Shown: positions 9,300 to 22,985, numbered from the stretch's first letter. The stretch: DNA of 64,000 nucleotides from Polaribacter porphyrae (GCF_002954685.1 NZ_MSCN01000001.1:2374429-2438428), one strand, 5' to 3'. Notes: generated by a model from the letters alone, not told the origin. Translations and numbers: made by a program.

Positions 9300-11084
9300 A
9301 TGAAAGAAATAAAAAATAAATTTAACATTCTAATTCTAGTTGGGTTCTGTGTTTTTAGCAGTTATATAAATGCACAAACGAATGTTGTTGTAAATCCAGA
9401 TATTGAGTACCAAACTATGGAAGGTTGGGGTGTTTCTTTAGCTTGGTGGGCAAATTTAGCTGGAGGAATGGGTGAAGAAACCATAAACGAACTAGCAAAT
9501 TATGCAGTAAATGACCTGAATTTAAATGTATTTCGTTTTAATATTGCTGGTGGCGATAATCCAAATTGCACAGAAGGAGATCACATCAGAAAAGATGGTG
9601 GGCAAATGCCTGGATATAGAAGTATTCAAAACGATAATGAAGGTTGGGGCGTAAATAACTTAACAAACGATATTCGTCAAATTACAGTAATGAATAAAAT
9701 AGCAGCATTAAGAGCTGCTAAAGGAGATATAATCACAGAAATTATTTCCTATTCTCCACCTTGGTGGATGACTTTTGGAGAATGCTCTGCTGGAAACGTT
9801 AATAAAACTTCAGAAAATTTAAAACCAGAATTTATTGATGATTTCGCAGATTACTTGGTTTCTGTGACTAAAGATTTAAATACTGCATACCCTAGTTGGA
9901 ATATCAGTTATATTAACCCTTTTAATGAGCCAACTTCTGGTTATTGGGGTAAAGGAGGAAATCAAGAAGGCTCTGCATTTTACCCTGCAACACAAGCACA
10001 GGTTTTATGGCGATTATGGCAAAGAAGAAGAGATTTAGATGTATTATCTATACAACTTTCTGCAGCAGATAATACAAGTGTAACCAAAGCATTAACTAAC
10101 ATAGAAACCTTAAAAAATAACAATCTTAATGAGTTTAGTGGCATTGCTAAAATAAGTACGCATAGTTATTCTGGTAATTGGGAAGATAAAAGAGATTTAG
10201 CCAATTTTGCTAAAGAAAATGGAAACAAACCAATTTGGCAAACAGAAACAGGCCCATTAAGTTGGAGTCCGCCAACAGGAACAAACGACTGGTTTATAAG
10301 GCATTATGATATGGCTTACAGATTAATCGAAGATTTAAGAAATTTAAAAGCTACAGTTTGGTGCGATTGGCAATTAATGTCTAGAGATGATGGTTGGGGA
10401 ATGCTTCATCAAACCAACTGGAATGAAAATATTCCATTTAGAAAACCTATTCTAAAAAAAACTAGAGGTTTTTACTTGAGAAAAAATGTTACGAATCATA
10501 TAAAAGTTGGTTATAAAATCATAAATACCAATGATGGAAATACATTAGCAGCATTGAGTCCTGATGAAAATGAAGCTGTTTTTGTGGTTGTAAATGCATC
10601 AAAAAATACAAAAAATTACAGTATAGATTTATCTAAATTTGATGCAATAAATAGTTTTAAAACCTATAGAACTTCTGGAGAAAACGCCAATTCTGGAGAA
10701 AATGCTGTCGAGAAAACCACTGAAGCAATTACTCAAAAAGGAGTATTATCTAATAAAAAAATTGCTTACAATGCTCCTGCATATTCTTTAACCACTTTTG
10801 TAATAAACACTGCTAGCTCACTTTCTAATGAGAAATTTGAGAGAGATGCATTAAAAATTTATCCTGTCCCGTTTTCAGAAAATTGCACTTTTCAATTTCC
10901 AAGGCAATTGTTGAATGGGAAATTAATTATTTATAACAGTTTGGGTAAAGAAGTTAGAAAGATAGAAAACATCAATACTAAAAAATTAAAATTTGAGAGA
11001 AAACAACTAAAAAGTGGTGTTTACTTTTATAATGTTGTGCAAGATTCTACCTCGCTTTCAAAAGGAAAATTTACAATCAACTAA
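9300..11084 (+). CDS. GH30-family glycoside hydrolase with T9SS sorting domain
   Basis: The 594-residue exported protein has a signal peptide ending near SYINAQ26. The (beta/alpha)8 barrel begins at the GH30-like MEGWGVSLAWW. Likely acid/base is E210 in NPFNEP and nucleophile E316 in IWQTETG. It resembles the endo-beta-1,6-galactanase group of GH30, but substrate is inferred only. A beta-sandwich follows (residues ~405-500). The final ~75 residues form a T9SS sorting domain (LKIYPVPF to SGVYFYN) very similar to that of the sulfatase at 5197-7341. The gene sits between sulfatase and GH2 genes and should attack the main chain or side chains of the same sulfated glycan. Confidence 0.87.
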   Translation: MKEIKNKFNILILVGFCVFSSYINAQTNVVVNPDIEYQTMEGWGVSLAWWANLAGGMGEETINELANYAVNDLNLNVFRFNIAGGDNPNCTEGDHIRKDGGQMPGYRSIQNDNEGWGVNNLTNDIRQITVMNKIAALRAAKGDIITEIISYSPPWWMTFGECSAGNVNKTSENLKPEFIDDFADYLVSVTKDLNTAYPSWNISYINPFNEPTSGYWGKGGNQEGSAFYPATQAQVLWRLWQRRRDLDVLSIQLSAADNTSVTKALTNIETLKNNNLNEFSGIAKISTHSYSGNWEDKRDLANFAKENGNKPIWQTETGPLSWSPPTGTNDWFIRHYDMAYRLIEDLRNLKATVWCDWQLMSRDDGWGMLHQTNWNENIPFRKPILKKTRGFYLRKNVTNHIKVGYKIINTNDGNTLAALSPDENEAVFVVVNASKNTKNYSIDLSKFDAINSFKTYRTSGENANSGENAVEKTTEAITQKGVLSNKKIAYNAPAYSLTTFVINTASSLSNEKFERDALKIYPVPFSENCTFQFPRQLLNGKLIIYNSLGKEVRKIENINTKKLKFERKQLKSGVYFYNVVQDSTSLSKGKFTIN

Positions 11085-11099
11085 AATATAGTTATTAAT

Positions 11100-13898
11100 A
11101 TGAAATTATTTCGTTTATTATTAGTTTTTATCATTACTTTCATAAGTATTTACAGTTGTTCTGAAATTGAAAATAACAAAATTTCACTAGCAGGAACTTG
11201 GCAAGTAAAACTAGATTCCGCAAATATTGGTATATCAGAAAAATGGGCCTCCAAAAAGTTTACAGGTACAGAAATTGCCTTACCAGGAACTTTAGATGAT
11301 GCTAAAATCGGAAAAAAAAGTACTCTAAAACCAGCTATTAACAATTATGTGATGTCTAATTTGACTAGAAAGCATCAATATATTGGCAAAGCTTGGTATC
11401 AAAAAGAAATTGATATTTCTAATGATTTAAAAAACAAAAAAGTAATCTTATCACTAGAAAGAATTATTTGGGAATCAACTGTTTATCTCAATGGAAAAAT
11501 GATAGGTTCTAACAATAGTTTAATTGCAAAACATACATTTGATGTTACTAAACACTTATCAAAAGGAAAAAATTTAATTACTATTTTAATTGATAATGGA
11601 AACAAATTTCCGAACATAAATGTACCAGGTACAAGATATCCAGACAAAGTAAATCAAGATATGGCACACGCATATACCAACCATACACAAATAAAATGGA
11701 ATGGTATTTTGGGGGATATAGCTCTTGAGTTTTCTGATGATAATGCACCAAAAAACTTGCAAATTTATCCTAATAAATCGCTAGATAAATTAAAGGTTAA
11801 CTTTAATCAAACTCAATTAGAAGCAGATAAAGCTACTTGTAAAATTATCGCTACAACAGGAGCAATTGTTTTTAATGATGATGTAACTTTAGAAAAAGGA
11901 CAAGAAGGTTTGTTAAGTTTTGAAATTGCAAAGCCAGAAAACTTAAAACTTTGGGATGAGTTTAATCCTAATTTATATGATGTAAAAATTAAAACGAATT
12001 CTGGTGAGATTTCAGAAAGATTTGGATATAAATCTGTTGGAAATAACAACGGAAATTTAACCTTAAATGATAAAAGAATCTTTTTAAGAGGGAATTTAGA
12101 ATGCGTTATTTTCCCACTTACAGGATATCCACCAACCAAAAAAGAAGATTGGGCAAAATTGATAACCCAAGCCAAAGCTTATGGACTGAATCATTTGCGT
12201 TTTCATTCTTGGTGTCCGCCAAAAGCTGCTTTTGAAGCTGCAGATGAAGCAGGTTTTTATTATCAAGTAGAATTACCTCATTGGAGTTTAAAAGTTGGTA
12301 AAGATGTAAAAACTACTGAATTTTTAAGAGCCGAAGCAAAAAGAATGTTGGCTAATTATGGGAATCATCCTTCGTTTATATTTATGGCTTTGGGCAACGA
12401 ATTACAAGGCGATATTAGTGTTTTAAATAAAATGGTTGCAGAAATAAAGCCATTAGATAACAGGCATTTGTATGCTACAACAGCATTTTCTTTTCAACAA
12501 CCAACAGGAACAAGACCAGAAAAGGAAGACGAATTTTTTATAGCACAATGGACAGACAAAGGCTGGATAAGAGGACAAGGAATTTTCAATACAAAAGCAC
12601 CACATTTTAATGCAGATTACTCATCTGGCTCAAAACATATTAATATTCCTTTAGTTTCTCACGAAATTGGTCAATATTCTGTGTATCCAGATATGAGTGA
12701 AATTAAAAAATATACAGGTGTTTTAGATCCATTAAATTTTAAAGCAGTAAGAAACGATTTAGAAAAAAAAGGCTTGCTGGAATTTGCACCTAAATTTACA
12801 AACGCTTCTGGTAAGTTAGCAGCTTTATTATACAAAGAAGAAATAGAAAGAGCCTTAAAAACACCAAGTTTTGATGGTTTTCAATTATTACAACTCCAAG
12901 ATTTTCCAGGACAAGGAACTGCTTTGGTAGGTTTATTAAATGCATTTTGGGAATCTAAAGGAATTATATCTGCAGAGAAATTTAGTGAATTTAATAGTGA
13001 GATTGTACCTTTAATTCGTTTTGAAAAAGCGACGTATACCAGTGGAGAAACGTTTACTGCCTATTTAGAAATGGCAAACTTTTTTGAAGAGAAAACAAAT
13101 CAAAATATAGTATTTTTAGTTACAGATAAAGAAGGAAATGAAATCAAAAAAGAAACTATTTCTGGTGTAAATTTAAAAATTGGTAATAACACCAATTTAG
13201 GTACAATCAATTTTCTAATACAAACTGATGAAGCAAAAAAACTAACCATAACTGTTGCTTTAAAAGGCTCAAAGTATAAAAATAGCTGGAATATTTGGGT
13301 ATATCCAAAAAATGTACCTACTACAAAAGAAGGTGTTATAGTAACATCATCCATAAAACAAGCTATAGTTTTATTGAAAAGAGGTAAAACAGTATTATTA
13401 AGTCCAAACCCAAAAACATTAAAAGGTATAGAAGGTAGATTTGTACCTGTTTTTTGGAGTCCTGTGCATTTTCCAAATCAGCCAGCAACAATGGGTGTTT
13501 TATTGGATGAAAAAAATGCGGCTTTTAATAATTTTCCAACCAATTATCATAGCGATTGGCAATGGTGGGATTTATGCATCAACTCAAAATCTATAATTAT
13601 AGATGATTTAGAGGTAGAACCAATTGTAAGGGTTATAGATAATTTTGTTACTAACCACCATTTATCAAATGTTTTTGAAGCAAAAGTTGGTACTGGCAAA
13701 TTAGTGTTTTCATCCATAGATTTAATTTCTGATTTAGACAAAAGACCAGTGGCAAAACAGTTGAGGTATAGTTTATTAGAATATATGTCTAGTGATGAGT
13801 TTGCACCAAAAAAATCAATAGATAATAAAGATTTAGAAAACATTAAAATGAATAAGAAAAAAGGTTCATTTTCTACCAATGATATTTATAAAGAGTAA
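11100..13898 (+). CDS. GH2-like glycoside hydrolase lipoprotein
   Basis: The 932-residue protein has a lipoprotein signal (C20 in IYSC). The order is a GH2 sugar-binding jelly roll (~30-210), an Ig-like domain, a TIM barrel from ~320, and beta-rich C-terminal domains. The likely acid/base is E434 in ALGNELQG and the nucleophile E522 in VSHEIGQ, both in expected GH2 positions. The last ~115 residues are homologous to the partial gene at the left edge of the window, so the locus carries at least two enzymes of this subtype. The exact linkage cleaved (galactoside, glucuronide or other) cannot be told from sequence. It starts 15 bp after the GH30 gene. Confidence 0.85.
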   Translation: MKLFRLLLVFIITFISIYSCSEIENNKISLAGTWQVKLDSANIGISEKWASKKFTGTEIALPGTLDDAKIGKKSTLKPAINNYVMSNLTRKHQYIGKAWYQKEIDISNDLKNKKVILSLERIIWESTVYLNGKMIGSNNSLIAKHTFDVTKHLSKGKNLITILIDNGNKFPNINVPGTRYPDKVNQDMAHAYTNHTQIKWNGILGDIALEFSDDNAPKNLQIYPNKSLDKLKVNFNQTQLEADKATCKIIATTGAIVFNDDVTLEKGQEGLLSFEIAKPENLKLWDEFNPNLYDVKIKTNSGEISERFGYKSVGNNNGNLTLNDKRIFLRGNLECVIFPLTGYPPTKKEDWAKLITQAKAYGLNHLRFHSWCPPKAAFEAADEAGFYYQVELPHWSLKVGKDVKTTEFLRAEAKRMLANYGNHPSFIFMALGNELQGDISVLNKMVAEIKPLDNRHLYATTAFSFQQPTGTRPEKEDEFFIAQWTDKGWIRGQGIFNTKAPHFNADYSSGSKHINIPLVSHEIGQYSVYPDMSEIKKYTGVLDPLNFKAVRNDLEKKGLLEFAPKFTNASGKLAALLYKEEIERALKTPSFDGFQLLQLQDFPGQGTALVGLLNAFWESKGIISAEKFSEFNSEIVPLIRFEKATYTSGETFTAYLEMANFFEEKTNQNIVFLVTDKEGNEIKKETISGVNLKIGNNTNLGTINFLIQTDEAKKLTITVALKGSKYKNSWNIWVYPKNVPTTKEGVIVTSSIKQAIVLLKRGKTVLLSPNPKTLKGIEGRFVPVFWSPVHFPNQPATMGVLLDEKNAAFNNFPTNYHSDWQWWDLCINSKSIIIDDLEVEPIVRVIDNFVTNHHLSNVFEAKVGTGKLVFSSIDLISDLDKRPVAKQLRYSLLEYMSSDEFAPKKSIDNKDLENIKMNKKKGSFSTNDIYKE

Positions 13899-13952
13899 TT
13901 TTTATGTCTATTTTTCGTAGTTTTAGTATTGGTAATCAATTGTGTTAATTAA

Positions 13953-17177
<3,225 letters not shown>

Positions 17178-17364
17178 AATTTTTTAACATTCATTGCAGT
17201 TTCTTCATACTATCATATTTTAAAAAGAAATACAATATTTTGATTAAATGATATTTATGGATATTAATATTTATCAAATTAATAAAAAAATCCATATTTA
17301 GATAATTTCCGTCTATTTTTTAAAAACCCTAAAATCATAAATTTAACAAAACTTTAAATTTTAT

Positions 17365-19484
17365 ATGATGATTAAAAATATTACGTTATTTTTTATTCTA
17401 ATTACTACGTTTGCGTTTGGACAGACCGTAAATGATTTTGAAACTGGTTCTGCTGCACCTATTGGTGCTATTGGAGGATTTACTGCTACTGTGGTTGCAA
17501 ACCCTGATAAGACAGGTATAAATGCTTCAGATAATTGTTTACAAATAGAAAGAACAAGTGGAGATAACTGGTGGGCTTTGGTAGGTATAAACGTTGATCC
17601 TGATTTAGCAGTATCAACATCAGATACTAAATTTATACACTTCCAAGTATACTCTAGTGTTCTAACAGATTTAGGATTGAGAACTGATGGTCCTAGTGAT
17701 GCTTCTAATGGAACAAATGGAAATATTATTAGACCAAATCCATACACAGCTGTTACTAATAGTTGGCAAGAAGTAGTAATACCCCTTTTAGATACACCAT
17801 CTTCATCTAATTTTTCTAAAGGTACTTTGTATAGAATTGATTTTCATACAGATATGGGTTTGTTGGAGGAAGACCTAGATCTGCATCTAGCATCGTGTAT
17901 ATAGATAATATAACAATTAATGATAGTGCAAATAAAGTGTATACATCAACTTGGAATGGTGCTACTTCAGATTGGGCTACATCAACAAATTGGACTGGAG
18001 GTTTACCAAACCAAACTGTACCAGTTACAATACCTTCTGGGACTCCTTTTAATCCTATTGTTGGTTCCTCATCTGGTGTTTCAGTAGATGTTTTAACATT
18101 AAATTCTGGTGCTAATATTACAATAAATTCAGGAGGCTCTTTAATAGCATCATCATCTACTGGTACAGGTACAATAACCTATAAAAGAACTATAACTAAA
18201 GATTCAGATTTATCTAATGCTTGGTACTCTGTAACATCACCCGTTTCTGGTGCAACAGTAACTACTTTACAAGCAGAAAACTCTTTTGCAGCAGGTTCTG
18301 GAGGCAGTAGAATTGGGTTAGCAACCTATAATAATGATGGCACAGATTGGAATTATTTTACAACATCAAGTACAGATGTAATTAATGCAGGAACAGGTTT
18401 AATAGCAAAAATTGATAATGGTGCTGCAAGTAATGATCTTTCTTTTACAGGTACATTTACAGGTACAAACGTAGAGCCAAGTATATCTCAAAATGGAGCT
18501 AATTTCTTTAATTTTGTTGGAAACCCATTTACAAGTTATATAAATTTAGGTACTTTCTTTACTGATAATAATGCCACAAATAGATTGTCTGAAGAAACCA
18601 TTTGGATTTGGGACGAAAATAAAAATGGAGCTAATATGGGTGGCTATGTACAAAAAATGTCAGGAACAGATGCAGCTTTTGAAATTGCACCTGGGCAAGG
18701 TTTTTTTGTAAGTGCAGGAACAGCAGGTTCTAACGTAGTTACTTTTAACACTGCCAATCAAAGTCATAAATCAGATTCTTTCTTAAAAAGTGCAAATTCT
18801 AGAATTGAAATTGATTTAAAAATTGCTCAAGATGATTTAGTATTCAGTACAAAATTGTATTATATAGAAGGTACATCAAAAGGTTTTGATAATGGTTTTG
18901 ATGGTTCTATTTTTGGAGGTGTAAATCATGATTTAGCAATTTATACAGAATTATTATTAGATAATAATGGAAGAAAAATTGGGATACAATCTTTACCAAA
19001 TTCAGACTTGGAGTCTATGGTAATTCCTATTGGTATCAAATCTGAAATTAATAAGGAGTTTATTATTTCTGCAAGTGGTCTAAACTTACCCAATTCTGTA
19101 AATATCTATTTAGAAGATAAAAAGAAAAATGCTTTTATAAATTTAAGTCAAGACAATTACAAAACAACATTAGATGCAAGTTCTGATGAACTAGGTAGAT
19201 TTTTTATCCATGCTTCATCATCAGCATTATCAGCTAATAATAGCACTTTAGTTGATGTAAATGTGTACAGAAAAAACAATAATATATTAAGAATATCTGG
19301 TTTAGATAATAGCAATGCAACTGTATCATTATACAATTTATTAGGAAAAAAAGTGATGTTTTCTAAATTTTCCTCACCACAAAGTAATATTGAGTTAAAA
19401 TTACCAAAACTAGCCACTGGTGTTTATATTTTTAAACTAGAAACAGCAAAAGGGAGTTTGAACAAAAAGATAATTTTAGAATAA
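17365..19484 (+). pseudogene. T9SS-secreted protein interrupted by a one-base frameshift
   Basis: Two overlapping frames form one gene. The first (17365-17904) has a signal peptide (ITTFAFGQ) and a beta-sandwich domain beginning VNDFETGS. It ends in low-sense residues after the codons for DMG at ~17851-17859. Shifting by one base at the GGGTTT run (17856-17861) continues as GFVGGRPRSASSIVYIDNIT, which matches the ending of the same domain in the paralogue at 19834-20655 (FAYVDNFTF). The second frame then runs to 19484, through a long beta-rich stretch to a T9SS sorting domain (LATGVYIFKLE). Intact, it would be about 706 residues. It is either a real lesion or a sequencing error. Function unknown; possibly a carbohydrate-binding surface protein. 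Confidence 0.75.
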
Positions 19485-19510
19485 TTTACTAAAACTTAAT
19501 AAGATATATA

Positions 19511-19666
19511 ATGACAAAAAATACAGATATTACTCGTAAAGAAGCAATTAAAAAAATTGGCAACTATGGTAAATATGCAGCATTAACTGCATTAGGAACT
19601 TATATGATTTTAAATCCACAAAAAGCACAAGCCCAAAGCCCTGAAAATCCAGGTACAGGTTTTTAA
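19511..19666 (+). CDS. Small exported peptide (51 aa) next to T9SS genes
   Basis: An open frame of 51 codons starts at ATG 19511, 26 bp after the T9SS gene, and ends just before a strong terminator. The peptide begins with a polar stretch holding TRKEAIKKIG, which resembles a degenerate Tat-like motif. A short hydrophobic segment (AALTALGTYMIL) follows, then a likely cleavage region AQAQ, and it closes with SPENPGTGF. That layout suggests an exported or membrane-anchored micropeptide. It has no ATG-started competitor on either strand. Function unknown; location suggests co-expression with the upstream secreted protein. Confidence 0.6.
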   Translation: MTKNTDITRKEAIKKIGNYGKYAALTALGTYMILNPQKAQAQSPENPGTGF

Positions 19667-19688
19667 TACAAAAAAGTATTTTTTTAAG

Positions 19689-19726
19689 AAAACTCCAATA
19701 AGTTTAATATTGGAGTTTTCTGTTTT
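19689..19726 (+). terminator. Rho-independent terminator after the 51-aa peptide
   Basis: A perfect 12-bp stem (19689-19700 pairing with 19708-19719) with a 7-base loop is followed by CTGTTTTT. It ends the transcript of the frameshifted gene and the small peptide. Confidence 0.85.
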
Positions 19727-19833
19727 TAAATTTAAAATAAAAGTATTTTAATCCATGTTTTTGATTTTTTCATCTATTTTTTTGAGATGTATAATTTATA
19801 ATTTTATAAAAATTTAACCTTAAAATTATTATT

Positions 19834-20655
19834 ATGATAAAAAAAATTACTTTTTTCTTTTTAGTTTGCATTACAACTTTTGGTTTCGCACAAACAGTTG
19901 TTAATGATTTTGAAACTGGTTCTCCAGTTCCTGTGAAAAGGTATGGTGCAGAAATTTCAGTTGTTGCCAACCCAAATACAACTGGAAATACATCTGCAAA
20001 TGTTGCAAAACTAGGAAGAACAACTAGTCTTTGGTATGAATTAATGGCCTTTGATTTAGCTACAGCTTACACTGTTCCTGCTGGTGAAATACGCTACTTT
20101 ACTTTTATGGCAAATTATCCTGCACAACCAGACATCACCATTCGATTTAATGCTGCAGATGCTAGTGTAGATGGTTCAGGAAGTCAAAGAGCATTAAATA
20201 AATACACTGCAACAGCTGGTGAATGGCAAGAAATAGTATTTGAATTAGATGGAGGTACAAATGGGATTACAATAAATGCAATTATATTTATTGGTGATGC
20301 AGGTTTTCAAAATGACCCTAAAGGATTAGTCTTAAACAATACTGATAAGTTTGCATATGTAGACAATTTTACATTTAAAGCTCAAAACCCATTAAGTACC
20401 AAAAACTTTTCATTAGAAAATAACACTTCTGTGTATCCAAATGAAGTTACTTCTACTTTTAAAATTGATTTAAACAACAGCACAAAAATTAGCGATATTT
20501 CTTTATTCAATATTTTAGGTAAAAATGTAACTCATAGCTTGTCTAAAATTAGTGATACTGAATACGATGCATCTAATTTATCTACAGGATTGTATCTTTT
20601 AAGGATTCAAGATCAGAATGGTAATAATGTTACTAAAAAAATCTTAAAAAAATAA
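19834..20655 (+). CDS. T9SS-secreted protein, paralogue of the frameshifted gene
   Basis: The 273-residue exported protein has a signal peptide ending near FGFAQ, then a single beta-rich domain (~20-185). That domain starts VVNDFETGSPVPV and shares VxANPxxTG with the N-terminal domain of the frameshifted gene at 17365. The last ~75 residues are a T9SS type A sorting domain (NTSVYPNEV to STGLYLLRIQ). It lacks the long middle region of its paralogue. The fold looks like a jelly roll and could bind carbohydrate, but no catalytic motif is visible. It is transcribed separately, between two terminators. Confidence 0.75.
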   Translation: MIKKITFFFLVCITTFGFAQTVVNDFETGSPVPVKRYGAEISVVANPNTTGNTSANVAKLGRTTSLWYELMAFDLATAYTVPAGEIRYFTFMANYPAQPDITIRFNAADASVDGSGSQRALNKYTATAGEWQEIVFELDGGTNGITINAIIFIGDAGFQNDPKGLVLNNTDKFAYVDNFTFKAQNPLSTKNFSLENNTSVYPNEVTSTFKIDLNNSTKISDISLFNILGKNVTHSLSKISDTEYDASNLSTGLYLLRIQDQNGNNVTKKILKK

Positions 20656-20739
20656 CATTAATTTTTACGAAAATTCAACTCTACAAATTAGTTGGAGATA
20701 TAAATTTAAAAATATAATACACTTACTTATTTATAATAG

Positions 20740-20773
20740 AAAAGGGTGAATTTAAATATTCATCCTTTTTTTG
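20740..20773 (+). terminator. Rho-independent terminator
   Basis: An 11-bp stem with one G-T wobble (20740-20750 with 20759-20769), an 8-base loop and a following T run. It ends the 19834-20655 transcript. Confidence 0.75.
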
Positions 20774-20775
20774 AA

Positions 20776-21362
20776 TAAATTTCGAAGAGAACATTATTAT
20801 AACGCTTTAAGATGTTTGGTTTAAAGTTAAATAATTAAATAAACCTATCGAATACTAAAGAATAAGAATTTTTCAATACCAATCTTTTTATCTTCTTCTA
20901 TAAATCGAGAAGTAGATATTTTTACGAGTGATTTTAGTAATGTAAACACATTTATGAACACAAAATTTATGTTCCAATACAAATTTAAAGATACCTCATT
21001 AAAACAACTAAAATACATATTAGAAAATCTTACAAAATAAAATTAACAGTAAATCAGTTAACTTCTTGTGAGAATAATTCCTAAAGTTTTAGCTAAAGCT
21101 AAAGAATATTTAGTTTAAATTTGTTCGATTTGAAAAAAGTAAAAAATAAATACGCATTCTTAATTGGTGTTATAATTATAATAATCATATTAATTATTTC
21201 TGCTTTAGGAATTTGGCATACAAGTTCCTTTTTATTTAATAATTAAACCATTTTAGTTTTTAACTGTCTAACTCATAAGCTTTTCAATTTGTAGATTATT
21301 ACAAATTAAGTTAACTTTGAGATCATCTCAATTAGTTTTTACCCACTTAAAAACTAAACTAT
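20776..21362. other. Gene-poor AT-rich spacer
   Basis: Together with the terminator just before it, about 700 bp separate the secreted proteins from the DUF1800 gene. I see no convincing gene. There is a 28-codon frame with ATG at 20954 (ends 21040) that could be the tail of a decayed gene. There is also a TTG-started 38-codon frame at 21130-21246 that encodes a lysine-rich N-terminus and one hydrophobic segment. No RNA gene or clear repeat was seen. Confidence 0.5.
21130..21246 (+). CDS. Possible small single-span membrane peptide (38 aa)
   Basis: This short frame starts with TTG and encodes a basic N-terminus (KKVKNKYAF), then an isoleucine-rich membrane span and a short tail. The composition fits a membrane micropeptide, but AT-rich DNA often yields isoleucine runs by chance. 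There is no strong ribosome-binding site and no partner gene. Treat as tentative. Confidence 0.25.
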   Translation: MKKVKNKYAFLIGVIIIIIILIISALGIWHTSSFLFNN

Positions 21363-22985
21363 ATGTCATATTTAGACACCTATTCTGGAAATTGGTCTGC
21401 TATTGAAGCAAGACATTTGTTAAAAAGAACCTCTTTTGGGGTAACACAAGCATTGACAGAAGAGTCAGTTTCTTTAGGTTTGTCTGGCACAATTTCAAAA
21501 CTTTTCGAAATAAAACCAATGCCAGAAACTCCTCTAAAATACGAACCAGATGGAACTGGTAGAGGTGAGATAAACGACCCAGATGTAAACTATGGTGAAA
21601 CTTGGGTAAATGCACCTGCTTATCCAGATTTGCCTACAAGCCAAGAAAGAAATCGAGTTTTTAGATCAAGAAATCGTTCTAACTATGCTTGGTCTTTTTT
21701 ACAAATGCAAGATGCAGGTTTATCAATCAGAGAAAAACTAACTTTATTTTGGCACAACCACTTTGTATCTGAAAATACAAATCCTCACAGAGAGTTTTTA
21801 TACATGAAAATTTTAAGAGAAAATGCTCTTGGAAATTTTAAAGAATTAACCAAACAAATCACTATTGACCCAAATATGCTCATCTATTTGAGTGGTTCTC
21901 AAAATACTAATACAGCTCCAAATGAAAATTATTCTAGAGAATTATTAGAATTATTTACCATTGGTAAAGGAGATGCTATTGGTAATGGAGATTACACAAA
22001 TTACACAGAAAACGATGTAGTACAAATGGCAAAAGTACTTACTGGATGGAGAGTTAGAGGCATTGCACATGCAGAAGGCTTAGTTCCTTTTTTCTCTAAT
22101 TGGTTTCATACAAAAGGAAGTAAAACCTTATCACATAGATTTAATAATGCCGTAATTTCTGAAAATGGAGAAAACGAATACAAAGATTTAATTGATAAAA
22201 TTTTTGAACAAGAAGAATGTTCAAGATTTATTACTAGACAATTATATATTTGGTTTGTAAATTCTGAAATCACTACTGAAATTGAGGATAATATTATTGA
22301 GCCATTAGCAAAAATCATCAGAGAAAATGATTATGAAATTGCACCAGCTTTGCAAGTTTTATTAACATCAGATCACTTTTTTGAGAACACATTTTGTATG
22401 ATAAAAAGTCCAATTGATTTGATGTTTTCTGCTACAAAATCACTGTTAGTTTCTGCACCAAAAACATCAGTTCAAGAAGAATATCAATTTGCTTTGGTAC
22501 TTTATTTAGCTTGTACAGATTTAAATCAATCAATTTTTCATCATCCAGATGTTGCAGGTTGGAAAGCCTATTATCAAGCCCCTTTATATTATAAAAGTTG
22601 GGTAAATAGTTATTTACTACCAAAAAGATTAGATTATTGTAGAATTTTAGTTACTGGAGGTGATTTAGTAATTGATGAGAAAAAATATACAGTACCACCT
22701 CTAGTACCTGTTTTACAAATTGTTGCAGGTATTCAAAATGCAACTAACCCAAATATTTTGGTTTCTGAATTGGCAAATCAACTATTTAATTACCAAATAA
22801 CTAATGAACAAATCATTGCTTTAAAAGATATTTTAATTCCTGGGTTACCAGATGTAGAATGGACTATTGAGTATGGAGAATATTTAGGAAATCCCTCTGA
22901 TGTTTCTGTAGCATTATCTGTTGATAAAAAATTAAGAGGCTTAATTGCTGTGATGGTTCAAATGTCTGAATTTCAAATGATGTAA
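21363..22985 (+). CDS. DUF1800 family protein
   Basis: The 540-residue protein matches the DUF1800 family, seen in the N-terminal ARHLLKRTSFG, LTLFWHNHFVS and NENYSRELLELFTIG motifs. It lacks a classical signal peptide in the visible start. The family almost always pairs with DUF1501 in Bacteroidota and other phyla, as here, where the DUF1501 gene starts 2 bp after its stop. Molecular function is unknown; a role in surface or secreted structures is only inferred from the partner, which carries export signals. Full family length, no damage seen. Confidence 0.88.
   Translation: MSYLDTYSGNWSAIEARHLLKRTSFGVTQALTEESVSLGLSGTISKLFEIKPMPETPLKYEPDGTGRGEINDPDVNYGETWVNAPAYPDLPTSQERNRVFRSRNRSNYAWSFLQMQDAGLSIREKLTLFWHNHFVSENTNPHREFLYMKILRENALGNFKELTKQITIDPNMLIYLSGSQNTNTAPNENYSRELLELFTIGKGDAIGNGDYTNYTENDVVQMAKVLTGWRVRGIAHAEGLVPFFSNWFHTKGSKTLSHRFNNAVISENGENEYKDLIDKIFEQEECSRFITRQLYIWFVNSEITTEIEDNIIEPLAKIIRENDYEIAPALQVLLTSDHFFENTFCMIKSPIDLMFSATKSLLVSAPKTSVQEEYQFALVLYLACTDLNQSIFHHPDVAGWKAYYQAPLYYKSWVNSYLLPKRLDYCRILVTGGDLVIDEKKYTVPPLVPVLQIVAGIQNATNPNILVSELANQLFNYQITNEQIIALKDILIPGLPDVEWTIEYGEYLGNPSDVSVALSVDKKLRGLIAVMVQMSEFQMM

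Noticed and set aside
13547-13879. Minus-strand open frame of 110 codons inside the GH2-like gene
   Set aside because: It is the antisense shadow of the conserved C-terminal domain, and matches the shadow at 36-377 for the same reason.
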